Assembly: GCA_958415525.1 (NCBI GenBank)
Contig: CATYZE010000030.1
Coordinates: 1 to 30,293, forward strand
Direction of reading: 5' to 3'
DNA length: 30,293 nucleotides
Origin: an uncultured Collinsella sp.
GTDB lineage: Bacteria; Actinomycetota; Coriobacteriia; Coriobacteriales; Coriobacteriaceae
The notes under the pieces are model-generated. The model was given only the letters and a program-made list of their open reading frames with translations. It was not told where the DNA came from and did no database searches. Within the stretch, counting starts at the first letter, position 1; each line of letters begins with the position of its first letter. Position numbers and translations under genes: made by a program. Shown here piece after piece: positions 7,335 through 16,091 of this stretch.

Positions 7335-8582
7335 CTAGCTCCTCGTATATCTACGCAGCGCGATGGCGGCGTTGTGCCCGCCAAAGCCCAGGTTGGTCGA
7401 AAGCGCCCAGGTAAGGTCGGCGCGAACCGCTCGATTAGGCGTGTAATCAAGATCGCAGGCGGGATCGGGCGTGCGGTAGTTAATGGTCGGGGGCACCACG
7501 CCCTGCTCGAGCGCCATGGCACAGGCCATGACCTCGATGGCACCCGTGGCACCGATCATGTGCCCGGTCATCGACTTGGTTGACGAGACGTGCGCGGCGC
7601 GTGCCGCGTCCTCTCCGAGCGCACGCTTAATGCCCGCCGTCTCGGACGAATCGTTGAGCTTAGTCGAGGTGCCGTGAGCGTTGATGTAGAGGCCCTCGGA
7701 AGGCTTGACGTCGCCTTCGGCCACCGCCAGCGATATCGCACGGGCAATGCCGGCAGCCTCGGGATCGGGGCTCGTGATGTGATAGGCATCATCGGTGTTG
7801 CCGTAGCCCACGACCTCGGCATAAATGTGCGCCCCGCGAGCCAGCGCGTGCCCCATGCTCTCCAGTACGAGCACGCAGGCGCCCTCGCCCATCACAAAAC
7901 CGTCGCGATTCGCATCGAACGGACGGCATGCCGTCGACGGGTCAGGATTAGTGGTGAGCGCACGGCAAGACGTAAAGCCCGCAACGGCATCGGGAATGAT
8001 TGCGGCCTCGGTACCGCCGGCGAGAATCGCATCAGCATAGCCGTGTTTGATGGCGCGGAACGCCTCGCCCACCGCATGGGCCGAGGTCGCGCAAGCAGTC
8101 ACGACGGGCAGGGTCGGTCCCTTTGCCTTGTGACGGATCGCGATATTGCCCGAAGCCATATTGGGGATCATCATCGCAATCATGTATGGCGATGCGCGGC
8201 GGGGCCCACGATCGGCGATCGTGTGGACGTTGTCGACGAGCGTCTGCATGCCGCCCACGCCTGAACCCACGTAGACGCCTAGGCGCTCGCGATCGATGGC
8301 GTCTTCGACATCAAAGCCCGCATCGTGCATGGCCTCGTCCGACGCCGCCAGTGCAAACTGAACGCAGGGGTCCAGGTGCCTGGCGTCGTGCTTGCCAAAG
8401 TAGTCGTTGCCGTCAAAGCCCTTGACCTCGGCCGCGACCTTGACGGCAAACGCATCCGTATCGAAGTGCGTAATCGGGCCGACGCCACAGGTCCCGGCGC
8501 ACATGGCCGCCCAGGTGGCAAGCGCAGTGTTGCCGAGCGGCGATACGGCACCGATGCCGGTGATTGCAACTCTCTGTTCCAT
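7335..8582 (-). CDS. fabF: 3-oxoacyl-ACP synthase II (FabF)
   Basis: A 415-residue condensing enzyme that extends acyl-ACP with malonyl-ACP. The thiolase-fold catalytic triad is visible: Cys164 in VVTACATSAHAVGEA, the first His in NAHGTSTKLND, and the second in GHMIGATGAIE. The N-terminus MEQRVAITGIGAVSPLG is characteristic. ATG at 8582 was chosen because GAGGAG lies six bases upstream; ATG at 8585 would be too close. It follows fabG by 39 nt and precedes accB by 3 nt, so it is firmly inside the operon. Confidence 0.95.
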   Translation of the reverse strand: MEQRVAITGIGAVSPLGNTALATWAAMCAGTCGVGPITHFDTDAFAVKVAAEVKGFDGNDYFGKHDARHLDPCVQFALAASDEAMHDAGFDVEDAIDRERLGVYVGSGVGGMQTLVDNVHTIADRGPRRASPYMIAMMIPNMASGNIAIRHKAKGPTLPVVTACATSAHAVGEAFRAIKHGYADAILAGGTEAAIIPDAVAGFTSCRALTTNPDPSTACRPFDANRDGFVMGEGACVLVLESMGHALARGAHIYAEVVGYGNTDDAYHITSPDPEAAGIARAISLAVAEGDVKPSEGLYINAHGTSTKLNDSSETAGIKRALGEDAARAAHVSSTKSMTGHMIGATGAIEVMACAMALEQGVVPPTINYRTPDPACDLDYTPNRAVRADLTWALSTNLGFGGHNAAIALRRYTRS

Positions 8583-8621
8583 CATGCTCTCCTCATCCAA
8601 GCCATTCTTCGGCCCTGGTTT

Positions 8622-9395
8622 CTACATCGCCATTCCGCCGTCGACGCGCACGACCTCACCCGTAATGTAGGCAGCCGCATCACTCGCCAAAAAGCGCACC
8701 ACGCCAGCCACTTCCTCGGGGCGCGCCATGCGCTTCAGGGGAATCTGCTCCTCGGTTGCCACACGCACCTTCTCCGAGAGCTTTGCCGTCATATCGGTCT
8801 CGGCAAACCCGGGAGCGACCGCGTTAACCCTCACGCCGCGGGGCGCAAGCTCGCGCGCTACCGCCTTGGTCAGGCCGATGACGCCCGCCTTGGAGGCAGC
8901 GTAGTTGGCCTGCCCGGCATTGCCCATCAGGCCCACGACCGAGCTCATGTTGATGACGCAACCGCCGCGCTGGCGCATAAAGGTCTTGGTGAGTGCGCGC
9001 GTCGTATTGAACGTGCCCTTGAGATTGACATCGAGCACGCGGTCGAAGGCATCGTCGCCCATGCGCATGAGCAGGCCGTCGCGCGTGATGCCGGCGTTGT
9101 TGACGAGCGCCCAAATGGAGCCAAAGTCGCTGAGGACCGTCTCCACGCAAGTGTTGACGGCGGCGGGGTCGGCCACGTCACATTGATATGCGCGCGCCGT
9201 GGCGCCAGCCGCCTCGCAGGCTTCGCACGTCTCGCGCGCCGCATCGACGCTTCCGGCATAGACGACGGCGATATCAAAGCCGTCCTCCGCCAGGCCCACG
9301 GCACAAGCGCGACCGATGCCGCGCGAGCCGCCCGTGACAAGCGCCACGCGACGTGAGTCGTTGCGCTCGAGCGCGCCGTTGTTCAAGTTGCCCAT
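8622..9395 (-). CDS. fabG: 3-oxoacyl-ACP reductase FabG
   Basis: A 257-residue short-chain dehydrogenase, NADPH-dependent, which reduces 3-oxoacyl-ACP to 3-hydroxyacyl-ACP. The Rossmann cofactor loop TGGSRGIG is at 21-28, NNAG at 99-102, the catalytic serine at about 151-152 (MSSVVG), and Tyr165/Lys169 in YAASK. APGFAETDM and the C-terminal GEVVRVDGGMAM match FabG rather than a generic SDR. An extra N-terminal stretch of about 14 residues (GNLNNGALERND) precedes the first strand, but no better start codon was found inside it. Neighbours fabD and fabF support the role. Confidence 0.94.
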   Translation of the reverse strand: MGNLNNGALERNDSRRVALVTGGSRGIGRACAVGLAEDGFDIAVVYAGSVDAARETCEACEAAGATARAYQCDVADPAAVNTCVETVLSDFGSIWALVNNAGITRDGLLMRMGDDAFDRVLDVNLKGTFNTTRALTKTFMRQRGGCVINMSSVVGLMGNAGQANYAASKAGVIGLTKAVARELAPRGVRVNAVAPGFAETDMTAKLSEKVRVATEEQIPLKRMARPEEVAGVVRFLASDAAAYITGEVVRVDGGMAM

Positions 9396-9425
9396 GTCAT
9401 TCCTTTCGGGTTACAGCCCTGAGAA

Positions 9426-10352
9426 CTATGCGAGCTCGTCGGCAATAGCTGCGACCTGTTCTGCCGTTTCGCACGAATACACGCGAACGTCGCTCAACGT
9501 ACGCTTGACCAAGCCGGACAGCGTTTTGCCAGGGCCGACCTCAATAAACGTATCGATGCCTTGATCCTGCAGAGCATGCAGCGTGTCGACCCAGCGCACG
9601 GCATGACTCACCTGGTTGGCAAGCATCTCCGCTGCCGCCTGCGGGTCGGCCGGATAGGGCGCCGCTGTCATATTTGCCATAACAGGAATGAGCAGCGGGG
9701 ACGGCGCGTGACCGGCCTCGATATATGCAGCAAGGCCACAGGTCGCCTCGGCCATATAGGGGCTATGGAATGCACCCGACACCGCGACCTTCATGGCGCG
9801 ACCGCCAGCCTCTTTCACTAGAACGTCGAGCTCCTGCAGCGCCTCGGGCGCTCCGGCCACAACCGTCTGCTGGGGGCTGTTGTAGTTGACCGGCCAGCAG
9901 TCCTCGCCGGCCTGTTTTGCCAAGCCCTCGACCTGCGCCGCATCGAGTTTGATGACGGCGCGCATGCCGCCGGGGTGACGCTCGGCCGCCGTGGCCATCA
10001 ATGCCGCGCGCTCACATACGAGCTCAAAACCCGCTCGCGTATCGAATGCCCCCGCAAAGGTGAGTGCAGCGACCTCGCCCAGCGAGAATCCCGCACAGGC
10101 GGCAGGCACCACGCCGCGCTCGCGCAGGGCGACGGCGACAGCCAAGTCGTGCACGAACACGCAAGGCTGCGTGTTCTCGGTCTGCGAGAGCTCCTCCTTG
10201 GAGGCGCTCCGGCACTGCTCGCTGGTCCCCGGGCGCACCTCGTCGGCAATGGCGAACACCTCGGCAGCCGCCGGCGATGCTTCGATGAGGTCGACGCCCA
10301 TCGCGGGGTGCTGGGCACCCTGACCGGCAAACAGAAACGCTACGCTACCCAT
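9426..10352 (-). CDS. fabD: Malonyl-CoA:ACP transacylase FabD
   Basis: A 308-residue acyltransferase that loads malonyl groups onto ACP. Clear motifs are FLFAGQGAQHPAMG at the N-terminus, the nucleophile elbow GFSLGEVAAL and the catalytic-His block GAFHSPYM. The C-terminal part, VGPGKTLSGLVKRT, is also typical. The start at 10352 gives the standard N-terminus and overlaps the end of fabK by 13 nt, suggesting coupled translation. Confidence 0.94.
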   Translation of the reverse strand: MGSVAFLFAGQGAQHPAMGVDLIEASPAAAEVFAIADEVRPGTSEQCRSASKEELSQTENTQPCVFVHDLAVAVALRERGVVPAACAGFSLGEVAALTFAGAFDTRAGFELVCERAALMATAAERHPGGMRAVIKLDAAQVEGLAKQAGEDCWPVNYNSPQQTVVAGAPEALQELDVLVKEAGGRAMKVAVSGAFHSPYMAEATCGLAAYIEAGHAPSPLLIPVMANMTAAPYPADPQAAAEMLANQVSHAVRWVDTLHALQDQGIDTFIEVGPGKTLSGLVKRTLSDVRVYSCETAEQVAAIADELA

Positions 10353-11284
10353 GCGGACGCACCCTTCAGGACATGCTCGGCGCCGCCGACCAGATCGTCG
10401 ACGATTTCGCGAGCGCTCTGGCGCTCGTTGACCATGCCGGCAATCTGTCCGCACAAATACGAACCCTCTTCGTAATTACCGTCCTTTGCCGCCTTGCGAA
10501 GCGCACCCGTGCCCATGGCCCCGAGCTCCTCGGGACTTGCGCCCGCCGCCTCGTTCTTGGCATACGCGTTGGTGAAGGGGCTCTTGAGGGCACGAACCGG
10601 ATGTCCCGTCGAGCGACCGGTCGCGCGCGTCGACGTGTCGCCTGCCTTGAGCACCAGCTCTTTGTACTGTTCGGATACGGTGCACTCGTTTGCGACCAGA
10701 AAGCGTGTTCCCACCTGGACGCCGGCAGCGCCGAGCATAAAGGCGGCCGCCACACCGCGGCCATCGGCGATACCGCCAGCCGCGACCACGGGAATATCGA
10801 CCGCATCGACAACCTGCGGCACCAGTGCCATCGTCGAGGTCTCGCCAATATGGCCGCCTGATTCGGTGCCTTCGGCAACCACGGCGGTGGCCCCGCGACG
10901 CGCCACGAGACGCGCCAGCGCCACCGAGGCAACGACCGGGATGACCTTGATGCCCGCCTCGTTCCACGCCTTCATGTACTTGGTGGGATTGCCGGCGCCG
11001 GTCACCACAACGGGCACCTGCTCATCAATCACCACTTGTGCGACCTCGTCGACAAACGGGCTCATGAGCATAACGTTGACGCCAAAGGGCTTATCCGTCT
11101 TGGCGCGCAGCTCGTGAATCTGATCGCGCAGCCAGTTGGCATCGGCATTCATGGCCGCGATAATGCCTAAGCCGCCTGCCTCGGACACGGCCGATGCCAG
11201 CGAGGCGTCAGCAATCCAGGCCATGCCGCCCTGGAACACAGGCTTTTCGATGCCGAGCAGATCGCAGAGAGGAGACTTGAGCAT
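10340..11284 (-). CDS. fabK: Enoyl-ACP reductase II, FMN-dependent (FabK)
   Basis: A 314-residue TIM-barrel flavoprotein of the nitronate monooxygenase / FabK family. It is the predicted enoyl-ACP reductase completing each elongation cycle. The N-terminal PVFQGGMAWIADASLASAVS, the phosphate-binding AEGTESGGHIGE and AAGGIADGRGVAAAFMLGA are the usual FMN-barrel features. Its place between acpP and fabD is the classic FabK arrangement seen in streptococci. No FabI or FabL is encoded here. The preferred start is ATG 11284, with GGAGAAG in the end of acpP five bases upstream; GTG 11287 overlaps the acpP stop. General 2-nitropropane dioxygenase activity cannot be excluded, but context favours FabK. 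Confidence 0.92.
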   Translation of the reverse strand: MLKSPLCDLLGIEKPVFQGGMAWIADASLASAVSEAGGLGIIAAMNADANWLRDQIHELRAKTDKPFGVNVMLMSPFVDEVAQVVIDEQVPVVVTGAGNPTKYMKAWNEAGIKVIPVVASVALARLVARRGATAVVAEGTESGGHIGETSTMALVPQVVDAVDIPVVAAGGIADGRGVAAAFMLGAAGVQVGTRFLVANECTVSEQYKELVLKAGDTSTRATGRSTGHPVRALKSPFTNAYAKNEAAGASPEELGAMGTGALRKAAKDGNYEEGSYLCGQIAGMVNERQSAREIVDDLVGGAEHVLKGASAWVA

Positions 11285-11286
11285 CA

Positions 11287-11523
11287 CTACTTCTCCAATG
11301 CCGCCTCGACCGTATCGACGAACTCGCCGACCGTCTTGGGGTTCTCCTCGGTATCGAGCTCAATGCCAAACTCGTCCTCGACGGCAACGAGGATCTCGAC
11401 GGTACCCAGGCTGTCGAGGCCAATCTCCTCGAGCGTGGACTCGGGCTTCATCTCGACATCGTCAAGGCCGGCGGTCTCGCGGATAACGTCGCAAACGCGC
11501 TCGAAGGTCTTCTGATCTGCCAT
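11287..11523 (-). CDS. acpP: Acyl carrier protein
   Basis: A 78-residue acidic acyl carrier protein. Ser38 in GLDSLGTVEI is the 4'-phosphopantetheine site, and helix II is acidic as expected for docking to Fab enzymes. ATG at 11523 has AAAGGAGAA upstream; an in-frame extension to 11562 has no comparable signal. It lies between fabH (52-nt gap) and fabK (stop overlapping or 2 nt away), so it is the ACP for this synthase set. Confidence 0.96.
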   Translation of the reverse strand: MADQKTFERVCDVIRETAGLDDVEMKPESTLEEIGLDSLGTVEILVAVEDEFGIELDTEENPKTVGEFVDTVEAALEK

Positions 11524-11575
11524 GGTAGTTCTCCTTTGTTTGTGCCCCAGGGGCGTTTTCATTTCCTATGTGCAG

Positions 11576-12535
11576 CTACTTCCAGCGAAGTAGATAGCCA
11601 CCTACATCCAAGCCGGCGCCAAATCCAACGAGGGCGATGGTGTCGCCCGCATTCAGTGCGTTGGTGCGCGCCAGCCGATCAAGCGCAAAGGGAATGCAGG
11701 CGCTCGAAATATTGCCGGTTTCACGCAACGTTCGGACCACACAGTCGTCCGGCACACCTAAGCGCTTGACCGCCTGGCTCAGGATTCGTTCGTTAGCCTG
11801 ATGGAATACAAAATGATCGATGTCTTCGACCGCGATGCTCGCATCGCTCGCAAGCTTATGGACCATGTCGCAGATGGCATTGACGCCGAACTTGAACACA
11901 CGACGACCGTTCATGGACAGCACGCTTTCGCGGTCCTGCGCTGTCTTATACGGCGAGGAGCCCGCCAATCCGGGGACGCGCAGTGTTTCGACGTCAGGCG
12001 ACGTCGAAAGCTCAACGGCGAGGGGATTCTCTCCCCCAGTCTCTATGACCGCAGCACCCGCGCCATCGCCAAAGAGCACGCACGTGGCACGGTCGGTCCA
12101 GTCGAGCGCGCGCGTCATCTGCTCGGCAGCAACGATAAGCACGCGCCTGGCACGACCGCGGGCGATATAGCCCTCGGCGACATCGAGCGCAAATACGAAG
12201 CCGGCACAAGCCGCCGAAACGTCGAAGGCAGGACATGTGGCACCCAGGCGCTCAGCAACGGCGCACGCTTCGGCGGGAACGAGATGATCGCCCGTCGTCG
12301 TCGAACAGACGATAAGATCCAGCTGACTCGCATCGATTCCGGACGTCTGGAGCGCTTGCTCGCTCGCTGCCACGGCAAGGTCGTCGAGCGACTCGGTGGT
12401 GCACACATGGCGGCTCTTGATGCCCGTGCGGGTAAAAATCCACTCATCCGAGGTATCGAGGAACTCGGACAGCTCGTCATTGGAAACACTGCGCTTGGGA
12501 AGCGCCGAGCCTGTTCCAAGAATCGTAAAACCCAT
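11576..12535 (-). CDS. fabH: 3-oxoacyl-ACP synthase III (FabH)
   Basis: A 319-residue condensing enzyme that starts fatty acid synthesis by joining a short acyl-CoA to malonyl-ACP. The catalytic Cys110 is in DVSAACAGFVFAL, with His in VFHQANERIL and Asn in ETGNISSACIP completing the Cys-His-Asn triad. The N-terminus GFTILGTGSALPKRSVSN is standard. The start at 12535 has a very strong ribosome site, AAAGGAGGT. It is the first gene of the operon. Whether it prefers acetyl-CoA or branched primers is not visible. The upstream region has paired operator-like sites. Confidence 0.95.
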   Translation of the reverse strand: MGFTILGTGSALPKRSVSNDELSEFLDTSDEWIFTRTGIKSRHVCTTESLDDLAVAASEQALQTSGIDASQLDLIVCSTTTGDHLVPAEACAVAERLGATCPAFDVSAACAGFVFALDVAEGYIARGRARRVLIVAAEQMTRALDWTDRATCVLFGDGAGAAVIETGGENPLAVELSTSPDVETLRVPGLAGSSPYKTAQDRESVLSMNGRRVFKFGVNAICDMVHKLASDASIAVEDIDHFVFHQANERILSQAVKRLGVPDDCVVRTLRETGNISSACIPFALDRLARTNALNAGDTIALVGFGAGLDVGGYLLRWK

Positions 12536-12552
12536 CACTAACCTCCTTTGAG

Positions 12553-12570
12553 TTGTTGACGTGTTTACAT
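12553..12570. promoter_or_regulatory. Operator-like site 1 before fabH
   Basis: TTGTTGACGTGTTTACAT, repeated with one mismatch at 12601-12618. It contains an imperfect dyad of the form GTTnAC-GT-GTnAAC. It lies 17 nt upstream of the fabH start codon, just behind the ribosome site, so a bound repressor could block transcription. The regulator is not in the window. Confidence 0.6.
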
Positions 12571-12600
12571 CGACCAAGAGAGGATAGCGCATTCTTCGCT

Positions 12601-12618
12601 TTGTTGACGTGTTAACAT
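12601..12618. promoter_or_regulatory. Operator-like site 2, between fabH and birA
   Basis: TTGTTGACGTGTTAACAT, 17 of 18 identical to site 1 and 48 bp from it in the same orientation. The dyad here is GTTGAC/GTTAAC. On the minus strand the sequence between the two sites holds TATCCT (possible -10 for fabH). On the plus strand the site contains TTGACG, a possible -35 for birA. Promoter assignment is weak. Confidence 0.6.
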
Positions 12619-12711
12619 TAAATTGTCCAAATGCGACAAAGGCTTCACATTGTGTCTATCTCTCGACACCATTGCGTCATTCACTTATTCATTAAGGAGG
12701 TAGCAGCCGCT

Positions 12712-13488
12712 ATGGATGCCCAATTAACGATAGTCGACGTAACCGGATCGACCAACGATGACCTGCTCGAGGCAGGAAAACAGGGAGCGCCACACGGCAC
12801 GGGGCTTGCCGCCCGCGCGCAAACGGCAGGACGCGGCCGACGCGGCCACAAGTGGGATTCAACCGCCGGCAACCTGTTGCTCTCGATTGTCCTACGTCCT
12901 CGTGTTAATCCCGCCAAGTACTCTGGCCTTGCCGCCGTCAGCGGCCTAGCGGTGCTCGAGGCGCTCGAGGCGCAAGGTCTTGCTAACGAGATCGGCCTCA
13001 AATGGCCCAACGACCTCGTCGCACGAGGACATAAGCTCGGCGGCATCTTGGTCGAGGCGGCTCGTGACAACGAAGGCAAACCTTTCGCCGTCTGCGGCAT
13101 TGGCGTCAACGTAAACTACACGCCCCAAGAGGTGCCCGATGGCGGCCTGGCGGCAATTGGACTCTCAGACCTCAACGAGAATGTTCCCACCGTCGATGTG
13201 CTACTCAAGGAGGTCTATCAAGCGGTCGTGAACGCTGTGGGCACATGGGCAGAGAGCCTCAACGCCATGGAAGAAGACGCCGGTCCGATCGCACCCGTCC
13301 ACGATGAGTATGTCGCTCATCTCAATTGGATTGGGGAGCACGTTATCGCCCGTTCCCCTGCCGGTGACGAGCTAGCGCGTGGCATCTTTCAAACGGTCGA
13401 TGCCTTTGGTCGCGCGTGTATCGAAACGGAAGACGGCTTGCGTTCCTTCCATTTTGAGGAGGCGTCATTGCGCCCATTGAGCGAATAG
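12712..13488 (+). CDS. birA: Biotin--[acetyl-CoA-carboxylase] ligase, without repressor domain
   Basis: A 258-residue biotin protein ligase that adenylates biotin and attaches it to the AccB lysine. The biotin/ATP loop QTAGRGRRGHKWDS is near 38-51, KWPNDLVARGHKLGGILVE in the middle, and GIGVNVNYTP follows, all diagnostic. The protein starts immediately with the catalytic domain (TIVDVTGSTNDDL), so it lacks the N-terminal winged-helix of bifunctional BirA and should not bind DNA. The start at 12712 follows AAGGAGG with a somewhat long spacing of 11; an in-frame extension to 12631 has no signal. It is divergent from the fab-acc operon that encodes its substrate, and ends convergently with the str operon. 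Confidence 0.92.
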   Translation: MDAQLTIVDVTGSTNDDLLEAGKQGAPHGTGLAARAQTAGRGRRGHKWDSTAGNLLLSIVLRPRVNPAKYSGLAAVSGLAVLEALEAQGLANEIGLKWPNDLVARGHKLGGILVEAARDNEGKPFAVCGIGVNVNYTPQEVPDGGLAAIGLSDLNENVPTVDVLLKEVYQAVVNAVGTWAESLNAMEEDAGPIAPVHDEYVAHLNWIGEHVIARSPAGDELARGIFQTVDAFGRACIETEDGLRSFHFEEASLRPLSE

Positions 13489-13540
13489 AGCGCCGCAGCC
13501 ACCTACTCGGCAGCATTACCCGGCAGTCCAAACCATCATT

Positions 13541-13581
13541 CAAAACAAAAGAGCCCCGCTACCGTAATGGTAGCGGGGCTC
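13541..13581 (-). terminator. Strong intrinsic terminator of the str-type operon
   Basis: A perfect 13-bp GC-rich stem (13551-13563 with 13569-13581) with a 5-nt loop. On the minus strand it is followed by TTTTGTTTTG, the expected U-tract. It lies 23 nt after the rpsJ stop and between convergent rpsJ and birA. The plus-strand side lacks a U-run, so it mainly serves rpsJ. Confidence 0.9.
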
Positions 13582-13603
13582 TGTAAGCTATGAGCGATAT
13601 CGC

Positions 13604-13912
13604 TTAGAGCTTGATGTCGATGTCGACGCCAGCGGGGAGGTCGAGACGCATGAGCGAATCAACGGTGCCCGAGGTGGGGTCGAGGATGTCGATGAGGCGC
13701 TTATGGGTGCGCATCTCGAACTGCTCACGGGAGTCCTTGTTCACGTGCGGCGAGCGGATAACCGTGTACAGGTTGCGCTCGGTGGGCAGGGGGACAGGAC
13801 CGGAAACGCGAGCGCCGGTCTTCTGAGCGGTCTCGACGATGAGCTTCGCGGACTGATCGACGACCTCGTGATCATAGCCCTTGAGGCGAATGCGGATCTT
13901 CTGGGTAGCCAA
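13604..13912 (-). CDS. rpsJ: 30S ribosomal protein S10
   Basis: A 102-residue S10, also the NusE transcription antitermination factor. The sequence is typical throughout: KIRIRLKGYDHEVVDQSAK, then GPVPLPTERNLYTVIRSPH and REQFEMRTHKRLIDI. It follows fusA by 60 nt and is the last gene before a strong terminator. In most bacteria S10 opens the rplC-rplD-rplW operon; here that link is cut. Confidence 0.98.
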   Translation of the reverse strand: MATQKIRIRLKGYDHEVVDQSAKLIVETAQKTGARVSGPVPLPTERNLYTVIRSPHVNKDSREQFEMRTHKRLIDILDPTSGTVDSLMRLDLPAGVDIDIKL

Positions 13913-13972
13913 CTTAAACCTCCAAAGAGTGCGAGAGATGTTCTCGCGGATTACGTAACAGGGAGCTCGAAC

Positions 13973-16072
13973 TTAGGCGTTCTTGCTCATGACCTCGTCC
14001 ACGATGGACTTGGGCGCGGGCTCATAAGAGTCGAACTGCATCGTGTAGGATGCACGGCCCTGGGTCTGGGAGCGAAGGTCGGTAGCGTAACCGAACATCT
14101 CGCCCAGCGGCACCTTGGCACGGATGAGCTTGCTGTTCTTGCGATCCTCCATGCCCTCGATCTTGCCGCGGCGACCGGAGAGGTTGCCCATAACGTCGCC
14201 CATGTACTGCTCGGGGGTCTCGACCTCGACAGCCATGATCGGCTCGAGCAGCTGCGGATCGGACTTCTTGAGGGCGTCCTTGATAGCCATGGAACCGGCG
14301 ATCTTGAAGGCGGCCTCGGAGGAGTCGACCTCGTGGTAAGAACCGTCGAACAGGGTGACCTTGACGTCGAGGACCGGGAAGCCGGCGATAACACCGGTGT
14401 TCAGGGCCTCCTGGATGCCCTTGTCGATGGACGGGATGTACTCCTTGGGCACGACGCCGCCGACGATAGCGTTGACGAACTCGTAGCCGAAGCCCTCCTC
14501 CATCTTCTCGAGCTTGATGACGGCGTGGCCGTACTGACCGCGACCACCGGACTGACGGACGAACTTGCCCTCAGCCTTCTCGACGTCGTGACCAGCGGTC
14601 TCGCGGTAGGCAACCTGGGGCTTACCAACGTTAGCGTCAACCTTGAACTCACGGAGCAGACGGTCGACGATGATCTCGAGGTGCAGCTCGCCCATGCCGG
14701 CGATGATGGTCTGGCCGGTCTCGTGGTTGGTGGACACCTGGAAGGTCGGGTCCTCCTCGGCGAGCTTGGTCAGAGCCAGGGACATCTTGTCCTGCTCGGC
14801 CTTGGTCTTGGGCTCAATGGCAACGTCGATAACGGGCTTAGCGAACTCGATCTTCTCGAGGACGATCTCCTTGCCCTCGGCGCACAGGGTGTCACCGGTG
14901 GTGGAGTTCTTGAAGCCGACGCAAGCGACGATGTCGCCGGCGGCAGCGTCGTCACGGTCGATACGCTCGGCGGCGTTCATCTCGAGAATGCGGCCGAGGC
15001 GCTCGCGCTGACCGTTGGAAGCGTTGACCACGTAGGAGCCGGACTCGGCGCGGCCGGAGTAAACGCGGACGTAGGTGAGCTTACCGACGAACGGGTCGGT
15101 CATGATCTTGAAGACCAGGCCGGAGAAGGGCTCGTCGAAGGAAGGATGACGCTGGATCTCCTCGCCGGTGTCCGGATCGGTACCGGTGACGGCCTCAACG
15201 TCGAGCGGGCTGGGCAGGTAGTCGACGACAGCGTCGAGCAGCTCCTGGACGCCCTTGTTCTTGTAGGCGGAGCCCACGAAGACGAGGTTAAGCTCGTTGG
15301 CCAGAACACCCTTGCGCAGAGCAGCCTTGAGCTCCTCGACGGTGAAGTCCTCCTCCATGAGAATCTTCTCCATGAGCTCGTCGTCAAAGCTGGCAGCAGC
15401 GTCGAGGAGCTCCTCGCGCTTGGTGGCAGCGATGTCGGCAAACTCAGCCGGGATCTCGTCCATCGGCTCGGGGTAGGTCATGCCCTTCTCGTCGGCCTTG
15501 AAGTCCCATGCAGTCATGGTGACGAGGTCGATGACGCCCCAGAAGTTGTCCTCGGCGCCCATCGGGACCTGAGCGGCCACGGCGTTAGCGTCGAGACGAT
15601 CCTTCATGGTCTCGATAGCGTTGAAGAAGTCAGCGCCCACGCGGTCATACTTGTTGATGAAGGCGATACGGGGGACGTTGAAGGTGGAAGCCTGACGCCA
15701 AACGGTCTCAGACTGGGGCTGAACGCCGGCAACGGCGTCGAAGACGGCGACAGCACCATCGAGGACGCGCAGGCAGCGCTCGACCTCGGCGGTGAAGTCA
15801 ACGTGGCCCGGGGTGTCAATGATCTGGATGCGGTAGTCCTTACCGTCCTTGTTCCAGAAGCACGTGGTAGCAGCGGAGGTAATGGTTACGCCGCGCTCCT
15901 GCTCCTGAACCATCCAGTCCATGGTGGCAGCGCCCTCATGAACCTCACCGATCTTGTGGGTCTTACCGGTGTAGTAAAGAATACGCTCGGTCGTGGTGGT
16001 CTTACCGGCATCGATGTGGGCCATGATGCCGATGTTACGGGTATCGGAAAGCTTGTACTTAGGCTTAGCCAT
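13973..16072 (-). CDS. fusA: Elongation factor G
   Basis: A 699-residue translational GTPase that drives ribosomal translocation. The G1 motif AHIDAGKTTTTERIL is at about 18-32, switch I GVTITSAATTC, G3 DTPGHVDFTAEVERC and G4 NKYDRVGADF. Domain II to V motifs such as GMGELHLEIIVDRL and GRRGKIEGMEDR follow. Length and order are standard, with no sign of the split or tetracycline-resistance paralogues. It lies 19 nt after rpsG and before rpsJ. The usual downstream tuf gene is missing. Confidence 0.98.
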   Translation of the reverse strand: MAKPKYKLSDTRNIGIMAHIDAGKTTTTERILYYTGKTHKIGEVHEGAATMDWMVQEQERGVTITSAATTCFWNKDGKDYRIQIIDTPGHVDFTAEVERCLRVLDGAVAVFDAVAGVQPQSETVWRQASTFNVPRIAFINKYDRVGADFFNAIETMKDRLDANAVAAQVPMGAEDNFWGVIDLVTMTAWDFKADEKGMTYPEPMDEIPAEFADIAATKREELLDAAASFDDELMEKILMEEDFTVEELKAALRKGVLANELNLVFVGSAYKNKGVQELLDAVVDYLPSPLDVEAVTGTDPDTGEEIQRHPSFDEPFSGLVFKIMTDPFVGKLTYVRVYSGRAESGSYVVNASNGQRERLGRILEMNAAERIDRDDAAAGDIVACVGFKNSTTGDTLCAEGKEIVLEKIEFAKPVIDVAIEPKTKAEQDKMSLALTKLAEEDPTFQVSTNHETGQTIIAGMGELHLEIIVDRLLREFKVDANVGKPQVAYRETAGHDVEKAEGKFVRQSGGRGQYGHAVIKLEKMEEGFGYEFVNAIVGGVVPKEYIPSIDKGIQEALNTGVIAGFPVLDVKVTLFDGSYHEVDSSEAAFKIAGSMAIKDALKKSDPQLLEPIMAVEVETPEQYMGDVMGNLSGRRGKIEGMEDRKNSKLIRAKVPLGEMFGYATDLRSQTQGRASYTMQFDSYEPAPKSIVDEVMSKNA

Positions 16073-16091
16073 GTTAGTTCCTTACCTTAAC

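Noticed and set aside
13703..16090. Open frame of 795 codons antisense to fusA
   Set aside because: Same antisense artefact; the protein is low-complexity (LGL, GVD, DDV runs) and fusA is complete on the other strand.
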